From: Burkholderiaceae bacterium
GTDB taxonomy: Bacteria; Pseudomonadota; Gammaproteobacteria; Burkholderiales; Burkholderiaceae_C
Assembly: GCA_031253795.1 (NCBI GenBank)
Contig: JAIRVR010000031.1
Span: forward strand, 62,001 to 126,000
Direction of reading: 5' to 3'
DNA: 64,000 nt
Every line of letters begins with the position of its first letter. Position 1 is the first letter of the stretch. Positions 1 through 10,931 of this stretch are shown here, piece by piece. Below the pieces are notes generated by a model that worked only from the letters and a program-made list of their open reading frames with translations, made no database searches and was not told where the DNA came from. Position numbers and translations under genes: made by a program.

Positions 1-491
1 CGTTGCAGCAGCAGCAGCAGCACGGCAAATTCCTGCAGGGTCAGGTCCAGGCGCTGGCCCGCGCGCTCGGCGCGCCGCCTCGGCAGGTCCAGGACCAGGT
101 CGGCCAGCGCCAGCACCGCTTGGGGCGGTGCGGCAACCCTGCCACGCATCCGCAGCCGGGCACGCGCGACCAGTTCCGGCCCGTGCAGGGGCCGGACCAG
201 ATAGTCCTCGGCGCCGTTGCGCAGGCAGTACAGCTTGGCCTCCGGACTGTCGCATACGCTCACCACGATCACGGGCGCACTGCAGGAAGCGCTCAGGGTT
301 TTCAACAGCATGCGGCTGTGGGGCCAAGGCCAGGCCAGCTCCAGCACCACCAGGCTGTAGCCCCCAGCCTGCGCCATGCGGCAGCCCTGCGCCGCGTCAC
401 GGGCCACGTCGACCTCGAACCCGCTGTGGACCAGCACTTGCTGCAGCGAGGCCAGCGCCGGCATCTGGGCATCTACGACCAGCACCCTCAT
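1..491 (-). CDS. OmpR/PhoB-like response regulator, atypical receiver domain, truncated by window edge (C-terminus missing)
   Basis: Reverse-strand translation from ATG at 491: MRVLVVDAQMPALASLQQVLVHSGFEVDVARDAAQGCRMAQAGGYSLVVLELAWPW...APVIVVSVCDSPEAKLYCLRNGAEDYLVRPLHGPELVARARLRMRG...LVLDLPRRRAERAGQRLDLTLQEFAVLLLLLQ; receiver plus start of winged-helix output domain. Confidence 0.8.
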   Translation of the reverse strand, partial: MRVLVVDAQMPALASLQQVLVHSGFEVDVARDAAQGCRMAQAGGYSLVVLELAWPWPHSRMLLKTLSASCSAPVIVVSVCDSPEAKLYCLRNGAEDYLVRPLHGPELVARARLRMRGRVAAPPQAVLALADLVLDLPRRRAERAGQRLDLTLQEFAVLLLLLQ

Positions 492-1467
492 GGCCTGCCC
501 CTGCCCCCGCCAGGCATGGCCGCAACTCTCGTACGCCCCACATGTACCGCCCTGCGGCCTGCGTGGACATGCGGTGCGGAACCGCGGGCGCACCGGCCAG
601 ATGCCAGATGGGCCTCCCCCTGCTTCAGATGCGCCCCGGCGCCCCCCTGCCCGGCAAGCCAACGCCATCCGACATCCTTGCTGCGCATGTCCTTACCTTC
701 CTGGATTTTCCCCCGCCCCCTCATCCGGGACGCCGCCAGGCGCACCGGCCGATTGCGCGGTCCCGATTGTCGAAACTGCAACCCATATGGCACGCGACCT
801 GATTGGCAGCGGGCATTCATGACCACAAAAATGCAGGCTAACGCAGGCCCAGGGATTGCGGAATACAGCAACGGTTTTGCTGGCGCAGCGGGACAAGGGC
901 CATCAGAAAATCACAGGTCTGTCTGGCCAATGGCCGCCATGATTCCTGTTCGGCAGGCAATGGCCGCGACAAATGCCTGGATGGAGGCCGATGCCGGTGC
1001 GGGGCCGCCGCCCTGCCGATGGCGTGGACCGGTCTGCGCCAGTCCCTGGCTGCGGCAGCGCCGGCGTCCGCAAAGCGATGGCTTGCACGAGCAGACCTGG
1101 GCTGCACGGCTGCATTGCAGCAGCGGTTCCGCGACGGCACAGGGGATTTTCAGGGGCTGGAATTCGGAGTGCGCCACGGCTATCGGAGGATTCCGCCATT
1201 ACCTCCCGGGATAAACAATTGGCTTGTCTGCAACCATTCAATAATCAGGAATATTCCTGTTTCTCCCTGAAAACGACGATGTGTGTCCTGTACCAGGGCG
1301 CGATCCTTTGATAATCCACGGCCCCGAGCCAGGAAATTCCCGCATATTCACGCCCACCACGGACATGCCCGCAACGGATTATCCGGCCGCATCTGCGTCT
1401 TTTCAGGTCCAGATCGTCGCCACAGCCACCTTGCCCCGCCAGACTGTGGCATCACTCATCCATCAGG

Positions 1468-1503
1468 CACAAGGCCCGCAAACGCAAGCCTGCGGGCCTT
1501 GTG
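1468..1503 (-). terminator. strong hairpin downstream of rpe, candidate terminator
   Basis: CACAAGGCCCGCA / TGCGGGCCTTGTG 13-bp perfect inverted repeat; no clear U-tract. Confidence 0.5.
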
Positions 1504-1520
1504 GCATGGGAGTGCTCGGC

Positions 1521-2204
1521 TCAGGCGGCCAGGGCGGACCGCATGGAATCGATGACGGCGCGGTAGTCGGGCTTGCCGAAGATGGCGCTGCCGGACACAA
1601 AGGTGTCGGCGCCGGCGTCGGCCACACGGCGGATATTGTTTTCCTTGATGCCGCCATCCACTTCGAGGCGGATGTCACGGCCGCTGGCCTCGATGCGCTT
1701 GCGCGCAAGTTCGATCTTGCGCAGCGTGCTGTCGATGAAGCTCTGGCCACCGAAGCCCGGGTTGACGCTCATCAGCAGGATGAGGTCGATGTCGTCGATC
1801 ACCCAGTCCAGCACATCCAGCGAAGCGGCTGGATTGAACACCAGGCCGGGACGGGCGCCCTGGGCGCGGATGTTCTGGATGCTGCGGTGCACATGGGCCG
1901 ACGCATCGGGGTGGAAGCTGATGTAGTCGGCGCCGGCCTTGGCAAAGGCCGTGGCCAGTTCGTCCACGGGCTGGACCATGAGGTGGACGTCGATGGGCAC
2001 GGGCTGGCCGTCGGGCGTCTTGGCATGGGGCTTCAAAGCCTCACAGATCATGGGGCCGAATGTGAGGTTGGGCACGTAATGGTTGTCCATCACGTCGAAG
2101 TGAATCCAGTCGGCGCCAGAGGCAATCACGTTGCGGACTTCGTCACCCAGGCGGGCAAAGTCGGCGGACAGGATGGAAGGGGCAATGCGGTAGGTGGGGC
2201 TCAT
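1521..2204 (-). CDS. rpe: ribulose-phosphate 3-epimerase
   Basis: [23 protein letters not shown]...[17 protein letters not shown]...[12 protein letters not shown]...EVDGGI; classic Rpe motifs. Confidence 0.95.
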   Translation of the reverse strand: MSPTYRIAPSILSADFARLGDEVRNVIASGADWIHFDVMDNHYVPNLTFGPMICEALKPHAKTPDGQPVPIDVHLMVQPVDELATAFAKAGADYISFHPDASAHVHRSIQNIRAQGARPGLVFNPAASLDVLDWVIDDIDLILLMSVNPGFGGQSFIDSTLRKIELARKRIEASGRDIRLEVDGGIKENNIRRVADAGADTFVSGSAIFGKPDYRAVIDSMRSALAA

Positions 2205-2240
2205 GGCCAGGATTGTCGCAGTTACGCTTAACATTCACAC

Positions 2241-2648
2241 ATGCCCATGAACGAGTTCCAGGTCCGGGTGCGCCCCACATTCCTCACGGAGCAATCGGCT
2301 CCGGCGGCCGGGGTCTATGCCTTTTCCTACACGATCACCATCACCAATACCGGCCAGGTGCCGGGGCAGCTGATCGCGCGCCACTGGATCATCACCAACG
2401 AACTGGGCCATGTCGAAGAGGTCAAGGGCCTGGGCGTGGTCGGACGCCAGCCCCTGCTGCAGCCCGGTGAATCCTTCGAGTACACCAGTGGCTGCCAGTT
2501 GCGCACGCCCAATGGCAGCATGCAGGGGAGCTACCTGTGCATCAGCCATGAAGGCGAGGTTTTCGAGTGCGGCATACCGCGCTTCGCCCTGCAGTCGGGC
2601 GCCGACCGCGGCAGCTTTCCGGACCCTGACAGCCGCGTGCTGCACTGA
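2241..2648 (+). CDS. apaG: ApaG family protein
   Basis: FSYTITITNTGQVPGQLIARHWIITNELGHVEEVKGLGVVGRQPLLQPGESFEYTSGC. Confidence 0.93.
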   Translation: MPMNEFQVRVRPTFLTEQSAPAAGVYAFSYTITITNTGQVPGQLIARHWIITNELGHVEEVKGLGVVGRQPLLQPGESFEYTSGCQLRTPNGSMQGSYLCISHEGEVFECGIPRFALQSGADRGSFPDPDSRVLH

Positions 2649-2714
2649 GCGGCGGCCGAGACCCGCCCGCGCGCAGCCGCCATACTCTGCTCCTGCGTTG
2701 CGCACCCTGTCTTC

Positions 2715-4691
2715 ATGAAGCGAATCACCCTAGACCTGCCCGGCCTGCTGGCCGCGCTCGATCCAGAGGCCGATCTGGCCCACCGCCATCTGTGGCTCAT
2801 CCACCTGCTCGAATGGGTGCGTGCACCCAAGCCCTCGGTGGACGCAGCCGTGCAGCGCGTGCAGTTGCTGGTCGATGCCTTCGAGGCCGATCCGGCCGCA
2901 CGCCAGCGCCTGCAGGCCTGGTGGCTGCGCTTCATCGAGACCGTGGACATCACGGCACTGCTGGCGGATTTCGGTTTCGCGCCGCGCACCAACATGTTCA
3001 GCGAGCTGTCCGAGCGCGTGCGCTACAAGCTGCTGCCCAGCACGCCCGAAACCGTCGATGCCTCCGAGCTGTTCATGCTGGCCATGCCCGACGAGTTCGA
3101 CGCGCGCTGGCTGCATGCGCTGGACGCTGGCCTGCTCGACCGCATCGCGGCCCTGCTGGTGGCGGGCGAACCCGGTGCCGAGGCCCAGGGCAGCACCTTC
3201 TGGCAGCACAGCCTGCTGGGCGCCATCACCTATTGCGCGGGCCAGATCCTGTCCACGGGCTTTGCGCCCGAGCTGCGCCTGCGCATGGACGAGCAGGCGC
3301 GCAATGACCAGCCCTTCCATGCACTGATCCACGACGTGGAAAGCCTGCGCGTGGAAGTGCTGCATGCGCTGCGCACCAACGACCGGCGCGACGCGGCCGA
3401 GGCCCGGCTGCGCGAGCGCCTCGACGCATGCCGCGCGGCCGTGACCTCGGTCTACGCGCATTTCGAGTCCGAAGGCATTTCGGTGGGCCTGGTGTTCCGC
3501 CTGCGCCAGCTGCGCGCGCGCATCCTGCGCGTGCGCAGGCTGCTCGACTGCCTGCTGGCCGACAACCGCGCGACCGAAACCGCCGACCTGCTGGCCAACC
3601 TGGTATCGGTGGGCATAGAGCGGCGCAGCCTGCGCGCGCTGCTGGCCACGAATACCTCGCTGCTGGCCGCCAAGGTGGCCGAGCGCAGCGCCGAAACCGG
3701 TGAGCACTACATCACGCGCACGGGCAAGGAATACCTGTCCATGGTCACCAAGGCCGCGGGCGGCGGCTTCGTGATGGCCTTCACCACGCTGATGAAGTTC
3801 GCGCTCTACGCGCTGGGTCTTTCGGCATTCTGGGGAGGCCTGGCGGCCGGCATCAACTACTCCATCAGCTTCGTGCTGATCCAGCTGTTGCATTTCACGG
3901 TGGCCACCAAGCAGCCGGCCATGACGGCCCCGGCCATGGCCGCCAAGCTCAAGGACTTGCGCGCCAGCGAAGCCATCGAGGAATTCGTGGACGAGGTGGC
4001 CCACCTGGTGCGCTCCCAGGTGGCAGCCGTGCTGGGCAATGTACTGGTGGTGTTTCCCATGGTGCTGCTGCTGTCCCTGGGCTATGCCCAGCTCTTCGGC
4101 CACACGCCCATCGATGCACCGCACTCCATTGCCGTGCTGGATTCCCTGAGCCTGCTGGGCCTGTCGCCGCTGTTCGCGGCCTTCACGGGCGTGCTGCTGT
4201 TCGCCAGCAGCCTGATCGCGGGCTGGGCCGAGAACTGGTTCGTGCTGCGCCGCATCGACTCGGTGATCCGCTACAACCCCGGCATCACGCGCTGGCTCGG
4301 CGCGCGGCGTGCCGACCGCTGGGCCCACTTCTGGCGCCGCCACATCTCGGGCCTGGCCGCCAATGTTTCGCTGGGCATGATGCTGGGACTGGTGCCCGCC
4401 TTCGCGGGCTTCTTCGGCCTGGGGCTGGAGGTGCGCCACGTGACACTGTCGGCCGGCCAGATCGGGGCCGCCAGTGCCGCCCTGGGCTGGGAGGTGCTGC
4501 ACTCCAACATCTTCTGGTGGGCCATCGCCCTACTTCCGGTCAATGGCGCGCTGAACGTCACTGTCAGCTTTTATCTGGCATTCCGCGTGGCCCTGAGGGC
4601 ACACAATGTCAGCGGAGTGGACCGATCGCGCATCTATGCGGCCATACGCCGCCGCCTGCGCACGGCGCCGCTGAGCTTCTTCCGCCCCTGA
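2715..4691 (+). CDS. site-specific recombinase (Gcr-like, multi-TM) family protein
   Basis: 658 aa, long N-terminal helical part, C-terminal membrane segments; matches the betaproteobacterial family annotated this way. Confidence 0.7.
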   Translation: MKRITLDLPGLLAALDPEADLAHRHLWLIHLLEWVRAPKPSVDAAVQRVQLLVDAFEADPAARQRLQAWWLRFIETVDITALLADFGFAPRTNMFSELSERVRYKLLPSTPETVDASELFMLAMPDEFDARWLHALDAGLLDRIAALLVAGEPGAEAQGSTFWQHSLLGAITYCAGQILSTGFAPELRLRMDEQARNDQPFHALIHDVESLRVEVLHALRTNDRRDAAEARLRERLDACRAAVTSVYAHFESEGISVGLVFRLRQLRARILRVRRLLDCLLADNRATETADLLANLVSVGIERRSLRALLATNTSLLAAKVAERSAETGEHYITRTGKEYLSMVTKAAGGGFVMAFTTLMKFALYALGLSAFWGGLAAGINYSISFVLIQLLHFTVATKQPAMTAPAMAAKLKDLRASEAIEEFVDEVAHLVRSQVAAVLGNVLVVFPMVLLLSLGYAQLFGHTPIDAPHSIAVLDSLSLLGLSPLFAAFTGVLLFASSLIAGWAENWFVLRRIDSVIRYNPGITRWLGARRADRWAHFWRRHISGLAANVSLGMMLGLVPAFAGFFGLGLEVRHVTLSAGQIGAASAALGWEVLHSNIFWWAIALLPVNGALNVTVSFYLAFRVALRAHNVSGVDRSRIYAAIRRRLRTAPLSFFRP

Positions 4692-4872
4692 ACTGCGCAC
4701 GGGCGCGGAACCTTCGTGCTGGCATGCCCGCCAGGCCTTCGGGCCGGCGGCCTGCCAGTGGATCGCCATCGAGGCGTCCCGGCGCGCAATCGCCCGGATG
4801 CCAGGACCACCGCCACGCGCGCGCAGGTCCTGCTGCGCCTCGCTTCCGAGCCGCTGGCTCGCCCGAAAGGAC

Positions 4873-6141
4873 ATGCTGATGAGTGAATTGCTGAGCTTGT
4901 GGGAACCCTGGCTGCGCCCGTCTGCGGGCCTGGCCACCGTGCAGTGGTCACTGCTGCTGGCTGTGGCCACCATGGTCGGCTATGCCTGCCAGCGCCATGC
5001 GGCCCTGCCCAAGGTGGTCGGCTATTCGCTGGTGGGCGGCATTGCCGGCCTCATCGGCTTCGGCTCCAATACGGCCTGGCCGCTGCAGGGCACGGGCCTG
5101 TTCCTGCTGGAGCTGGGCGTGGCCATCGTGCTGTTCGAATGCGGCGGCCGGATCACGCTGCGCTGGTTCCGCCACAACCCCATGGTGCTGGTGCAAAGCG
5201 TGGCCGAGTCCGCGCTGACATACTTCCTGGTGTCGCTGGTGCTGGGCGGGCTGGGCGTGGCCCCCGAGGTGGCCGGACCGCTGGCCCTGGTGGCCATGGC
5301 GGCCTCGCCCCTGGTGCTGACGCGCGTGGTGGCCGACATGCGCGCAGCCGGCGCCGTGACCGACCGCGGCCTGGTGCTGGCCACGCTGTCCACGCTGTAT
5401 GCGCTGGCCCTGGGCAGCGCCAAGGCAGGCATGCTGACCCAGCCCAAAGCGGGGTTCGTGGCATCGATCATGCCGGTGCTGGTGGTGCTTGGCGTCTCGG
5501 TGGCGGTGGCCCTGGTGCTGGCCCTGTTGATGCGCCTGGCACTGCGCTTCATGAGCCCGGCCAGCGAGAACACCTCCATCCTCATCCTGGCCCTGATTGC
5601 GGCCAGCGTGCCCCTGACCTCCTACCTGGGTGGCTCGGCGCCGCTGGCGGGCCTTTTGGGCGGCATTTTGCTCAAGCAGTTCAATCCCCGGCCCTGGGCC
5701 TGGCCGCGCCAGCTGGGCACGGCGGCCTCGCTGCTGACCATGCTGATGTTCGTGCTGGTCTCCACGGTGGCCGCGCAGGCCGACTGGAGCGCGCCTGTGG
5801 CCGGCGTGGTGGGTGCCGTGATCCTGGCGCGCCTGGTGGCCAAGACCCTGGGCGTGGCCGTGGGCAATGTGGGCACGGGCGCCAATTGGCGCCAGGCCTT
5901 CTGGGTGGGCTGCGCCATGGCCCCCATGTCCTCGGTGGCCCTGTTGATCGCCTCGCAGTTCGTGGCGGCAGCACCGGACCTGGGTGCGCAGATCGCCGGC
6001 GTGGCCCTGCCCACCATTCTCGTGATGGAGGTGCTGGGTGCCGCCCTGGCCACCGTGGCCATCTACCGCTCGGGCGAAAGCTCCCGCCCTTGGAAGCCGC
6101 TGAGCCGATCGAATACCGCAGGAGATGAACGTGAGTCTTGA
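4873..6141 (+). CDS. cation:proton antiporter (Kef/NhaP-like)
   Basis: ~12 hydrophobic segments, [20 protein letters not shown]...[15 protein letters not shown]. Confidence 0.82.
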   Translation: MLMSELLSLWEPWLRPSAGLATVQWSLLLAVATMVGYACQRHAALPKVVGYSLVGGIAGLIGFGSNTAWPLQGTGLFLLELGVAIVLFECGGRITLRWFRHNPMVLVQSVAESALTYFLVSLVLGGLGVAPEVAGPLALVAMAASPLVLTRVVADMRAAGAVTDRGLVLATLSTLYALALGSAKAGMLTQPKAGFVASIMPVLVVLGVSVAVALVLALLMRLALRFMSPASENTSILILALIAASVPLTSYLGGSAPLAGLLGGILLKQFNPRPWAWPRQLGTAASLLTMLMFVLVSTVAAQADWSAPVAGVVGAVILARLVAKTLGVAVGNVGTGANWRQAFWVGCAMAPMSSVALLIASQFVAAAPDLGAQIAGVALPTILVMEVLGAALATVAIYRSGESSRPWKPLSRSNTAGDERES

Positions 6142-7255
6142 AGCCTTCAACTCGTCCGAACCGCTGACCCTGGGCGTGGAGCTGGAGCTGCAGCTGGTCA
6201 ACACCCACGACTACGACCTGGCCCCCTATGCCGAGGACATGCTGCGCCTCATGCTCAAGAACCCGCTGCCAGGCAGCGTGGTGCCCGAGATGACGAACAG
6301 CATGATCGAAATCTCGACCAGCGTCTGCCACTCGGCCTCCGAGGTGCTGGGCCAGCTCAGCCAGATCCGCGATGCCCTGGTGCGCAGCGCCGACAAGCTC
6401 AACATCGCCGTGGTCGGCGGCGGCACCCATCCATTCCAGCAATGGCATGAGCGGCGCATCTACGACAAGCCGCGCTTTCAGGAGCTGTCCCAGCTCTATG
6501 GCTATCTGTCCAAGCAGTTCACCATTTTCGGCCAGCACGTGCACATCGGCTGCCCCGATGCCGATGCGGCCCTGCTCATGCTGCACCGCATGTCGCGCTA
6601 CATACCGCACTTCATCGCGCTGTCGGCGTCCAGCCCCTATGTGCAGGGCCATGACACGGCCTTCGACTCGGCACGGCTCAACTCGGTGTTCGCCTTCCCG
6701 CTGTCGGGCCGCGCGCCCTGCGTGCTGCACTGGAACGAGTTCGAGCAGTACTTCGAGAAGATGACGCGCACGGGCGTGGTCAAGAGCATGAAGGACTTCT
6801 ACTGGGACATCCGGCCCAAGCCCGAGTTCGGCACCATCGAGATCCGCGTCTTCGACACGCCGCTGACCATCGAACGGGCCGCGGCCCTGGCCGGCTACGT
6901 GCAGGCCCTGGCCGCCTGGTTCATGGACACCCAGCCCTTCACGCCCGACGAGGACGACTACCTGGTCTACACCTACAACCGTTTCCAGGCCTGCCGCTTC
7001 GGCCTGGAGGCGGTCTATGTGGACCCGGCCTCGGGCGAGCACATGCCGCTGTCCGAGCACATCCTCAAGACCATGGATGCCGTGGCCGACTACGCGGCGC
7101 GCCACGGCGCGGCCCCGGCATTGCATCTGCTGCGCAGCGACGTGGCCGCCGGCAGCAACGATGCACGCTGGCTGCGCGAGCGCCAGCGCGAGGAGCAGTT
7201 GCTGGCCGAGGTCAGCCGGCAGGCCGCGCAGCGCTTTCGCGGCACACCGGTCTAG
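6125..7255 (+). CDS. YbdK-type carboxylate-amine ligase (glutamate-cysteine ligase family 2)
   Basis: [17 protein letters not shown]...[11 protein letters not shown]...[23 protein letters not shown]. Confidence 0.93.
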   Translation: MNVSLEAFNSSEPLTLGVELELQLVNTHDYDLAPYAEDMLRLMLKNPLPGSVVPEMTNSMIEISTSVCHSASEVLGQLSQIRDALVRSADKLNIAVVGGGTHPFQQWHERRIYDKPRFQELSQLYGYLSKQFTIFGQHVHIGCPDADAALLMLHRMSRYIPHFIALSASSPYVQGHDTAFDSARLNSVFAFPLSGRAPCVLHWNEFEQYFEKMTRTGVVKSMKDFYWDIRPKPEFGTIEIRVFDTPLTIERAAALAGYVQALAAWFMDTQPFTPDEDDYLVYTYNRFQACRFGLEAVYVDPASGEHMPLSEHILKTMDAVADYAARHGAAPALHLLRSDVAAGSNDARWLRERQREEQLLAEVSRQAAQRFRGTPV

Positions 7256-7264
7256 GACTTCGGC

Positions 7265-9403
7265 TCAGGGCAGGATGGCCGCCGCGCGCGCCGCGGCGAT
7301 CTGGGCATCGGCGTCACGCTGCAGCAGCAGGCGCTGACGCACCAGGTCCTGGGCTGCGGCCGTGACGGCGCTCACATAGCCGTCCTGGCTGCCATAGAGC
7401 TCTTGCAGCGACGGCCGTCCGTCGCCGGCGGCCAGGCGTGCGGCGCGCGTCTTGTGGAAGGGGATGAAGCTGCCCGTGAGATTGGACAGGTCCACGATGC
7501 CCGGCGTGGCCACGTAGTTGAACTCCAGGCTGGTGCCCAGCGGCGCCCTGGCCTCCACGCCGCGTATGCCTGCACGCGTGAGGCCCGTGGCGGGGTCGAC
7601 CTGGGGCACGAGGATGGCGTAGTCCTTGCCCGTGGCGCGCGGCGGCAGCAGGGTGGCGATGCCCGATTCATCCTGGGGCAGGTACTGCGGGCCGAAATCC
7701 AGCAGCGAAAAGCCGTTGTGACGCGCCAGGTAGCTGAACTCGGGAATCGGCGTGGCCACGCCGCCCACGTTCCAGCTCAGCCCTTTCATGGCGGGGAACA
7801 CCAGCTTGTCCGGGCGCACCAGGCTGCCGTCCGCCAGCTTGGGGACCTGGCTGGCCGGTGGCTCCGTGCCGCGCACCACCCAGTCCTCCAGCGCGATGAA
7901 CAGCGCGCGGAAGGTGTCGTTGAAATGCACCACCGTGCCGGCGGGATAGACATTGCGCGTGGGCGCATAGGCGATGCTGGCTGTTCCGCCCGCACCGCCA
8001 TGCTGGGTGCTGGCGTAGTAGTAGATGCGTGCATTGGCGGGCTGGGCGATGTCGCGCAGGCCGTTGGCGTCGGTCAGCACGGGCGAGCCCTGCAACTGCC
8101 AGAATTCGGTGCCCGACAGGCCCAGGAAGAACTTGGGACAGGTGGCCGTGGCCTCGCAGCGCTTCATCACGCCGCCCTGGCGACCACTGACCTCGTCGCT
8201 GTAGTCCCTGTCCAGCCCGCGCGGCGCGGTCTGCCCGAAGGCCGTGTGGTCGGTGCGCAGGCCGCCGCCACCGCCAGGCACGGCAAAGCGGGTGTTGATA
8301 TGCGTCTGGCGCGCGGCCACATGGGCGTAGATGCCGTCGAAGACCTTGCCGCCGGACAGCGCCTGGTTGAAGCCCAGGTGCAGAAAGGTCTTCATGGCAT
8401 TGCCTGATTGCGAGGTGCCCTGGCCTATGGTGTGCGTGATGCGCCCGGCCAGGGGATTGGGTTTGCCATCGGCGTCCGTGGCCTGGCTGCGGAAAAATCC
8501 CACTGTATCGCGCAGCGCGGCCAGGCCCACGCCCATGACCTTGGGATCCTTGGCCACGTAGACCAGTTCATAGAGGTACTGCGGATCGAAGCCCCCCTGC
8601 AGGCAGACGCTGGTGGCGCTGGGTGTGCCGGGGAAGGGGTTGGTCGTGCTGTCGCAGCTGGCGAACTTCCATGCGCTGGCGGGCACGGGCTGGCGCGCAT
8701 CGGTCTCGTTGATGCGCCGGGTCAGCGAATAGCCGGCCTGGGTGTTGTCGAGACTGGCAGGCTCGTACGGGATCATGGTGCCATTGAACACGCCGCCCGG
8801 CAGGGACATGGATGGCGTGGCGGCCGTGGGAACCAGTTCGGTGCGGTAGCTGCCCGTGATGCTGCTGCCGTCCTTGTTGCGCGCCACGGGCACGGTCACG
8901 GTCAGGCGCGCCGGCGAGCTCTTGGGCACATCGCCCTGCCACGCCGAATACAGCAGCACATAGCCGCGTTCCAGATAGACGGCATCGGCCGGCGTGGCCG
9001 CGGGGTTGGGCATGGTCAGGATGTTGCCGCGGTTGGGCGCGTCGTAGCGCAGCACGCCGCTGGCCTTGGACATGTCCCTGGGCTTGAGCATGACGAAGTC
9101 CGTGCTGTACTCCACCATGCCGCGTGCGTTGACGGGCGCCAGCGCCAGGTCCTGGATCACGGCATTGCGGGAGTCCCTCGGGTCCAGCTCGCCGCGCAGC
9201 ACGCCCGTCACTTTTTCATAGGCGCCGACATTGCCGTAGCTGCCGGCAAAGTCCTCGGTGGCGCTGATGCTCAGCTGCATGCGTGGCGCCGAGGCGCCGG
9301 GTGCCGAGTCGCTGCCGCCGCAGGCGGCCAGCAGGCCTGTCGTGGCCAGGGCGGCGGCCAGGCCGGCCCGCCGGACCCCGGTGCCGGGGATGGATGTTTT
9401 CAT
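7265..9403 (-). CDS. secreted/lipoprotein alpha/beta-hydrolase domain protein
   Basis: Start MKTSIPGTGVRRAGLAAALATTGLLAACGG (lipobox-like signal); FLHLGFNQALSGGKVFDGIYAHVA...; the longer ORF upstream of this start is out of context. Confidence 0.7.
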   Translation of the reverse strand: MKTSIPGTGVRRAGLAAALATTGLLAACGGSDSAPGASAPRMQLSISATEDFAGSYGNVGAYEKVTGVLRGELDPRDSRNAVIQDLALAPVNARGMVEYSTDFVMLKPRDMSKASGVLRYDAPNRGNILTMPNPAATPADAVYLERGYVLLYSAWQGDVPKSSPARLTVTVPVARNKDGSSITGSYRTELVPTAATPSMSLPGGVFNGTMIPYEPASLDNTQAGYSLTRRINETDARQPVPASAWKFASCDSTTNPFPGTPSATSVCLQGGFDPQYLYELVYVAKDPKVMGVGLAALRDTVGFFRSQATDADGKPNPLAGRITHTIGQGTSQSGNAMKTFLHLGFNQALSGGKVFDGIYAHVAARQTHINTRFAVPGGGGGLRTDHTAFGQTAPRGLDRDYSDEVSGRQGGVMKRCEATATCPKFFLGLSGTEFWQLQGSPVLTDANGLRDIAQPANARIYYYASTQHGGAGGTASIAYAPTRNVYPAGTVVHFNDTFRALFIALEDWVVRGTEPPASQVPKLADGSLVRPDKLVFPAMKGLSWNVGGVATPIPEFSYLARHNGFSLLDFGPQYLPQDESGIATLLPPRATGKDYAILVPQVDPATGLTRAGIRGVEARAPLGTSLEFNYVATPGIVDLSNLTGSFIPFHKTRAARLAAGDGRPSLQELYGSQDGYVSAVTAAAQDLVRQRLLLQRDADAQIAAARAAAILP

Positions 9404-9527
9404 GTCTTGTCTCCTGAATGGTTGTGTCGAGGCGCGGGCAAGGCTCCGCCCCGGCTGCCGTGCGCTGCGGCATCCCTGGAGCGGAGAAAGAAACGGGACG
9501 ATGGAGAGCGCGGCGCGCCCCCGGGGC

Positions 9528-10526
9528 CTACTCGGGCTGGATGCCGGCGGCCTTGATGACCTGGCCCCATTTCTGGGTCTCGGCGGCCTGGAAGGCGGCC
9601 AGCTCCTGCGGCGAGGCGATCCAGCCTTCGGAGCCCGACATCTCGAAGAAGGACTTGGCTCCCGCGCTGTGCACGGCATCGGACAGCAGGCGGTTGAGGC
9701 GGGCGACCACCGCCTCGGGCGTGCCGGCCGGCGCATAGGCTGCGAACCAGTAGCCCATGTCATAGCCCTTGACGCCGGCCTCTTCCAGCGTGGGCACTTC
9801 GGGCAGCTGCGGGCTGCGCTTGGTGGTCGAGTAGCCCAGGGCCCGCAGCTTGCCCGACTTGATCTGGGGCACGCCGGTCGAGGTGTCGGTGATCATCAGA
9901 TCGATCTGACCGCCCAGCAGGTCGGTGATGGCCAATGGATTGCTCTTGTAGGGCACATGCATCAGGTCCACACCCGCCAGCTGCTTGAGCATTTCGCCGG
10001 CCACGCGGCTGGACGAGCTGCCGCTGCCGAAAGACAGCTTGCCGGGCTGCTTTCTGGCGGTGGCCAGCAGCTCGCCCACATTCTTGTAGGGTGCATCGGC
10101 GCGCACCACCAGCACCTGGCCACCCTTGCCCAGACCGGCCAACGGCGCGAAGTCCTTGACCGCGTCATAGGGCAGTTTCTTGTACAGATGCTGGTTGGCC
10201 GCATGCGTGGTGTTGGTGGTGATCAGCACCGTGTAGCCATCGGGCGCCGAGCGTGCCACCTGCTGGGCCGCGATCATGCCGCTGGCTCCGCCCTTGTTTT
10301 CGACCACCACGGCCTGCCGTGTGGCCGTGGTCACGGCCTGGCCCAGTGCGCGCGCCAGCTGGTCCGTGGCGCTGCCCGCCGCAAACGGCACGACGAAGGT
10401 CACGGGCTTGGATGGAAAGTCCTGGGCCAGGGCCGGGGCCGGGGCGGCCACGCCGGCCAGTGCGCAGGCGGCCAGCGCGACCAGGCTGCGGCGCGAATGA
10501 CGGGGAAAGCGGGAAAGCGGTTGCAT
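9528..10526 (-). CDS. Bug family (TctC-like) periplasmic substrate-binding protein
   Basis: FPSKPVTFVVPFAAGSATDQLARALGQ...VVENKGGASGMIAAQ...GYTVLITTNTTHA. Confidence 0.92.
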   Translation of the reverse strand: MQPLSRFPRHSRRSLVALAACALAGVAAPAPALAQDFPSKPVTFVVPFAAGSATDQLARALGQAVTTATRQAVVVENKGGASGMIAAQQVARSAPDGYTVLITTNTTHAANQHLYKKLPYDAVKDFAPLAGLGKGGQVLVVRADAPYKNVGELLATARKQPGKLSFGSGSSSSRVAGEMLKQLAGVDLMHVPYKSNPLAITDLLGGQIDLMITDTSTGVPQIKSGKLRALGYSTTKRSPQLPEVPTLEEAGVKGYDMGYWFAAYAPAGTPEAVVARLNRLLSDAVHSAGAKSFFEMSGSEGWIASPQELAAFQAAETQKWGQVIKAAGIQPE

Positions 10527-10568
10527 GTCTGTCTCCTTTGTAGTGGTGATTTCTGTGAGGGTCGGCGC

Positions 10569-10931
10569 CTATTCGGGCGCCAGGTGCGGCAGCAGGGCCG
10601 CCGGCACCTCGACCGGCATCTGCAGCAGCCAGTACGACAAGGCCTTGCCGTGGCTGTCCAGGTTGAGGGCGTCGTTCACGCCGCCATCGAGCACGCCGTC
10701 CAGTACCCAGTTCATGGCCTGCAGGCGCTGCAGCACGAAGCGCTGCACCTGCACGGGGCACCGTGCCGCGAAATGCGCGGCCACGCGCTGTTCGCTGACC
10801 TGCTCCACCAGGACGGGCCAGCAGGCGGCATTCCAGGCGATCAGGCTGATGTTGGAGCGGTTGCCCTTGTCGCCCGTGCGCCCGTGGGCCAGGCGATACA
10901 GCGGCACGGAGGTGGTAGCTGCGGCATTCAT
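10569..10931 (-). CDS. AtuA-associated small ferredoxin-fold-like domain protein
   Basis: VPLYRLAHGRTGDKGNRSNISLIAWN; overlaps stop/start with the AtuA-like gene. Confidence 0.75.
   Translation of the reverse strand: MNAAATTSVPLYRLAHGRTGDKGNRSNISLIAWNAACWPVLVEQVSEQRVAAHFAARCPVQVQRFVLQRLQAMNWVLDGVLDGGVNDALNLDSHGKALSYWLLQMPVEVPAALLPHLAPE

Noticed and set aside
3-1214. 403-aa plus-strand ORF at the left edge
   Set aside because: Low-complexity, His/Gln/Arg-rich translation antisense to the clear response regulator; typical spurious ORF of high-GC DNA.
2730-4502. 590-aa minus-strand ORF (and similar antisense ORFs, e.g. 4948-6204, 5681-7126, 14407-16020, 61730-63862)
   Set aside because: Antisense to well-supported genes, with biased Gly/His/Gln composition and no recognisable domains; frame-shadow artefacts of GC-rich third positions.
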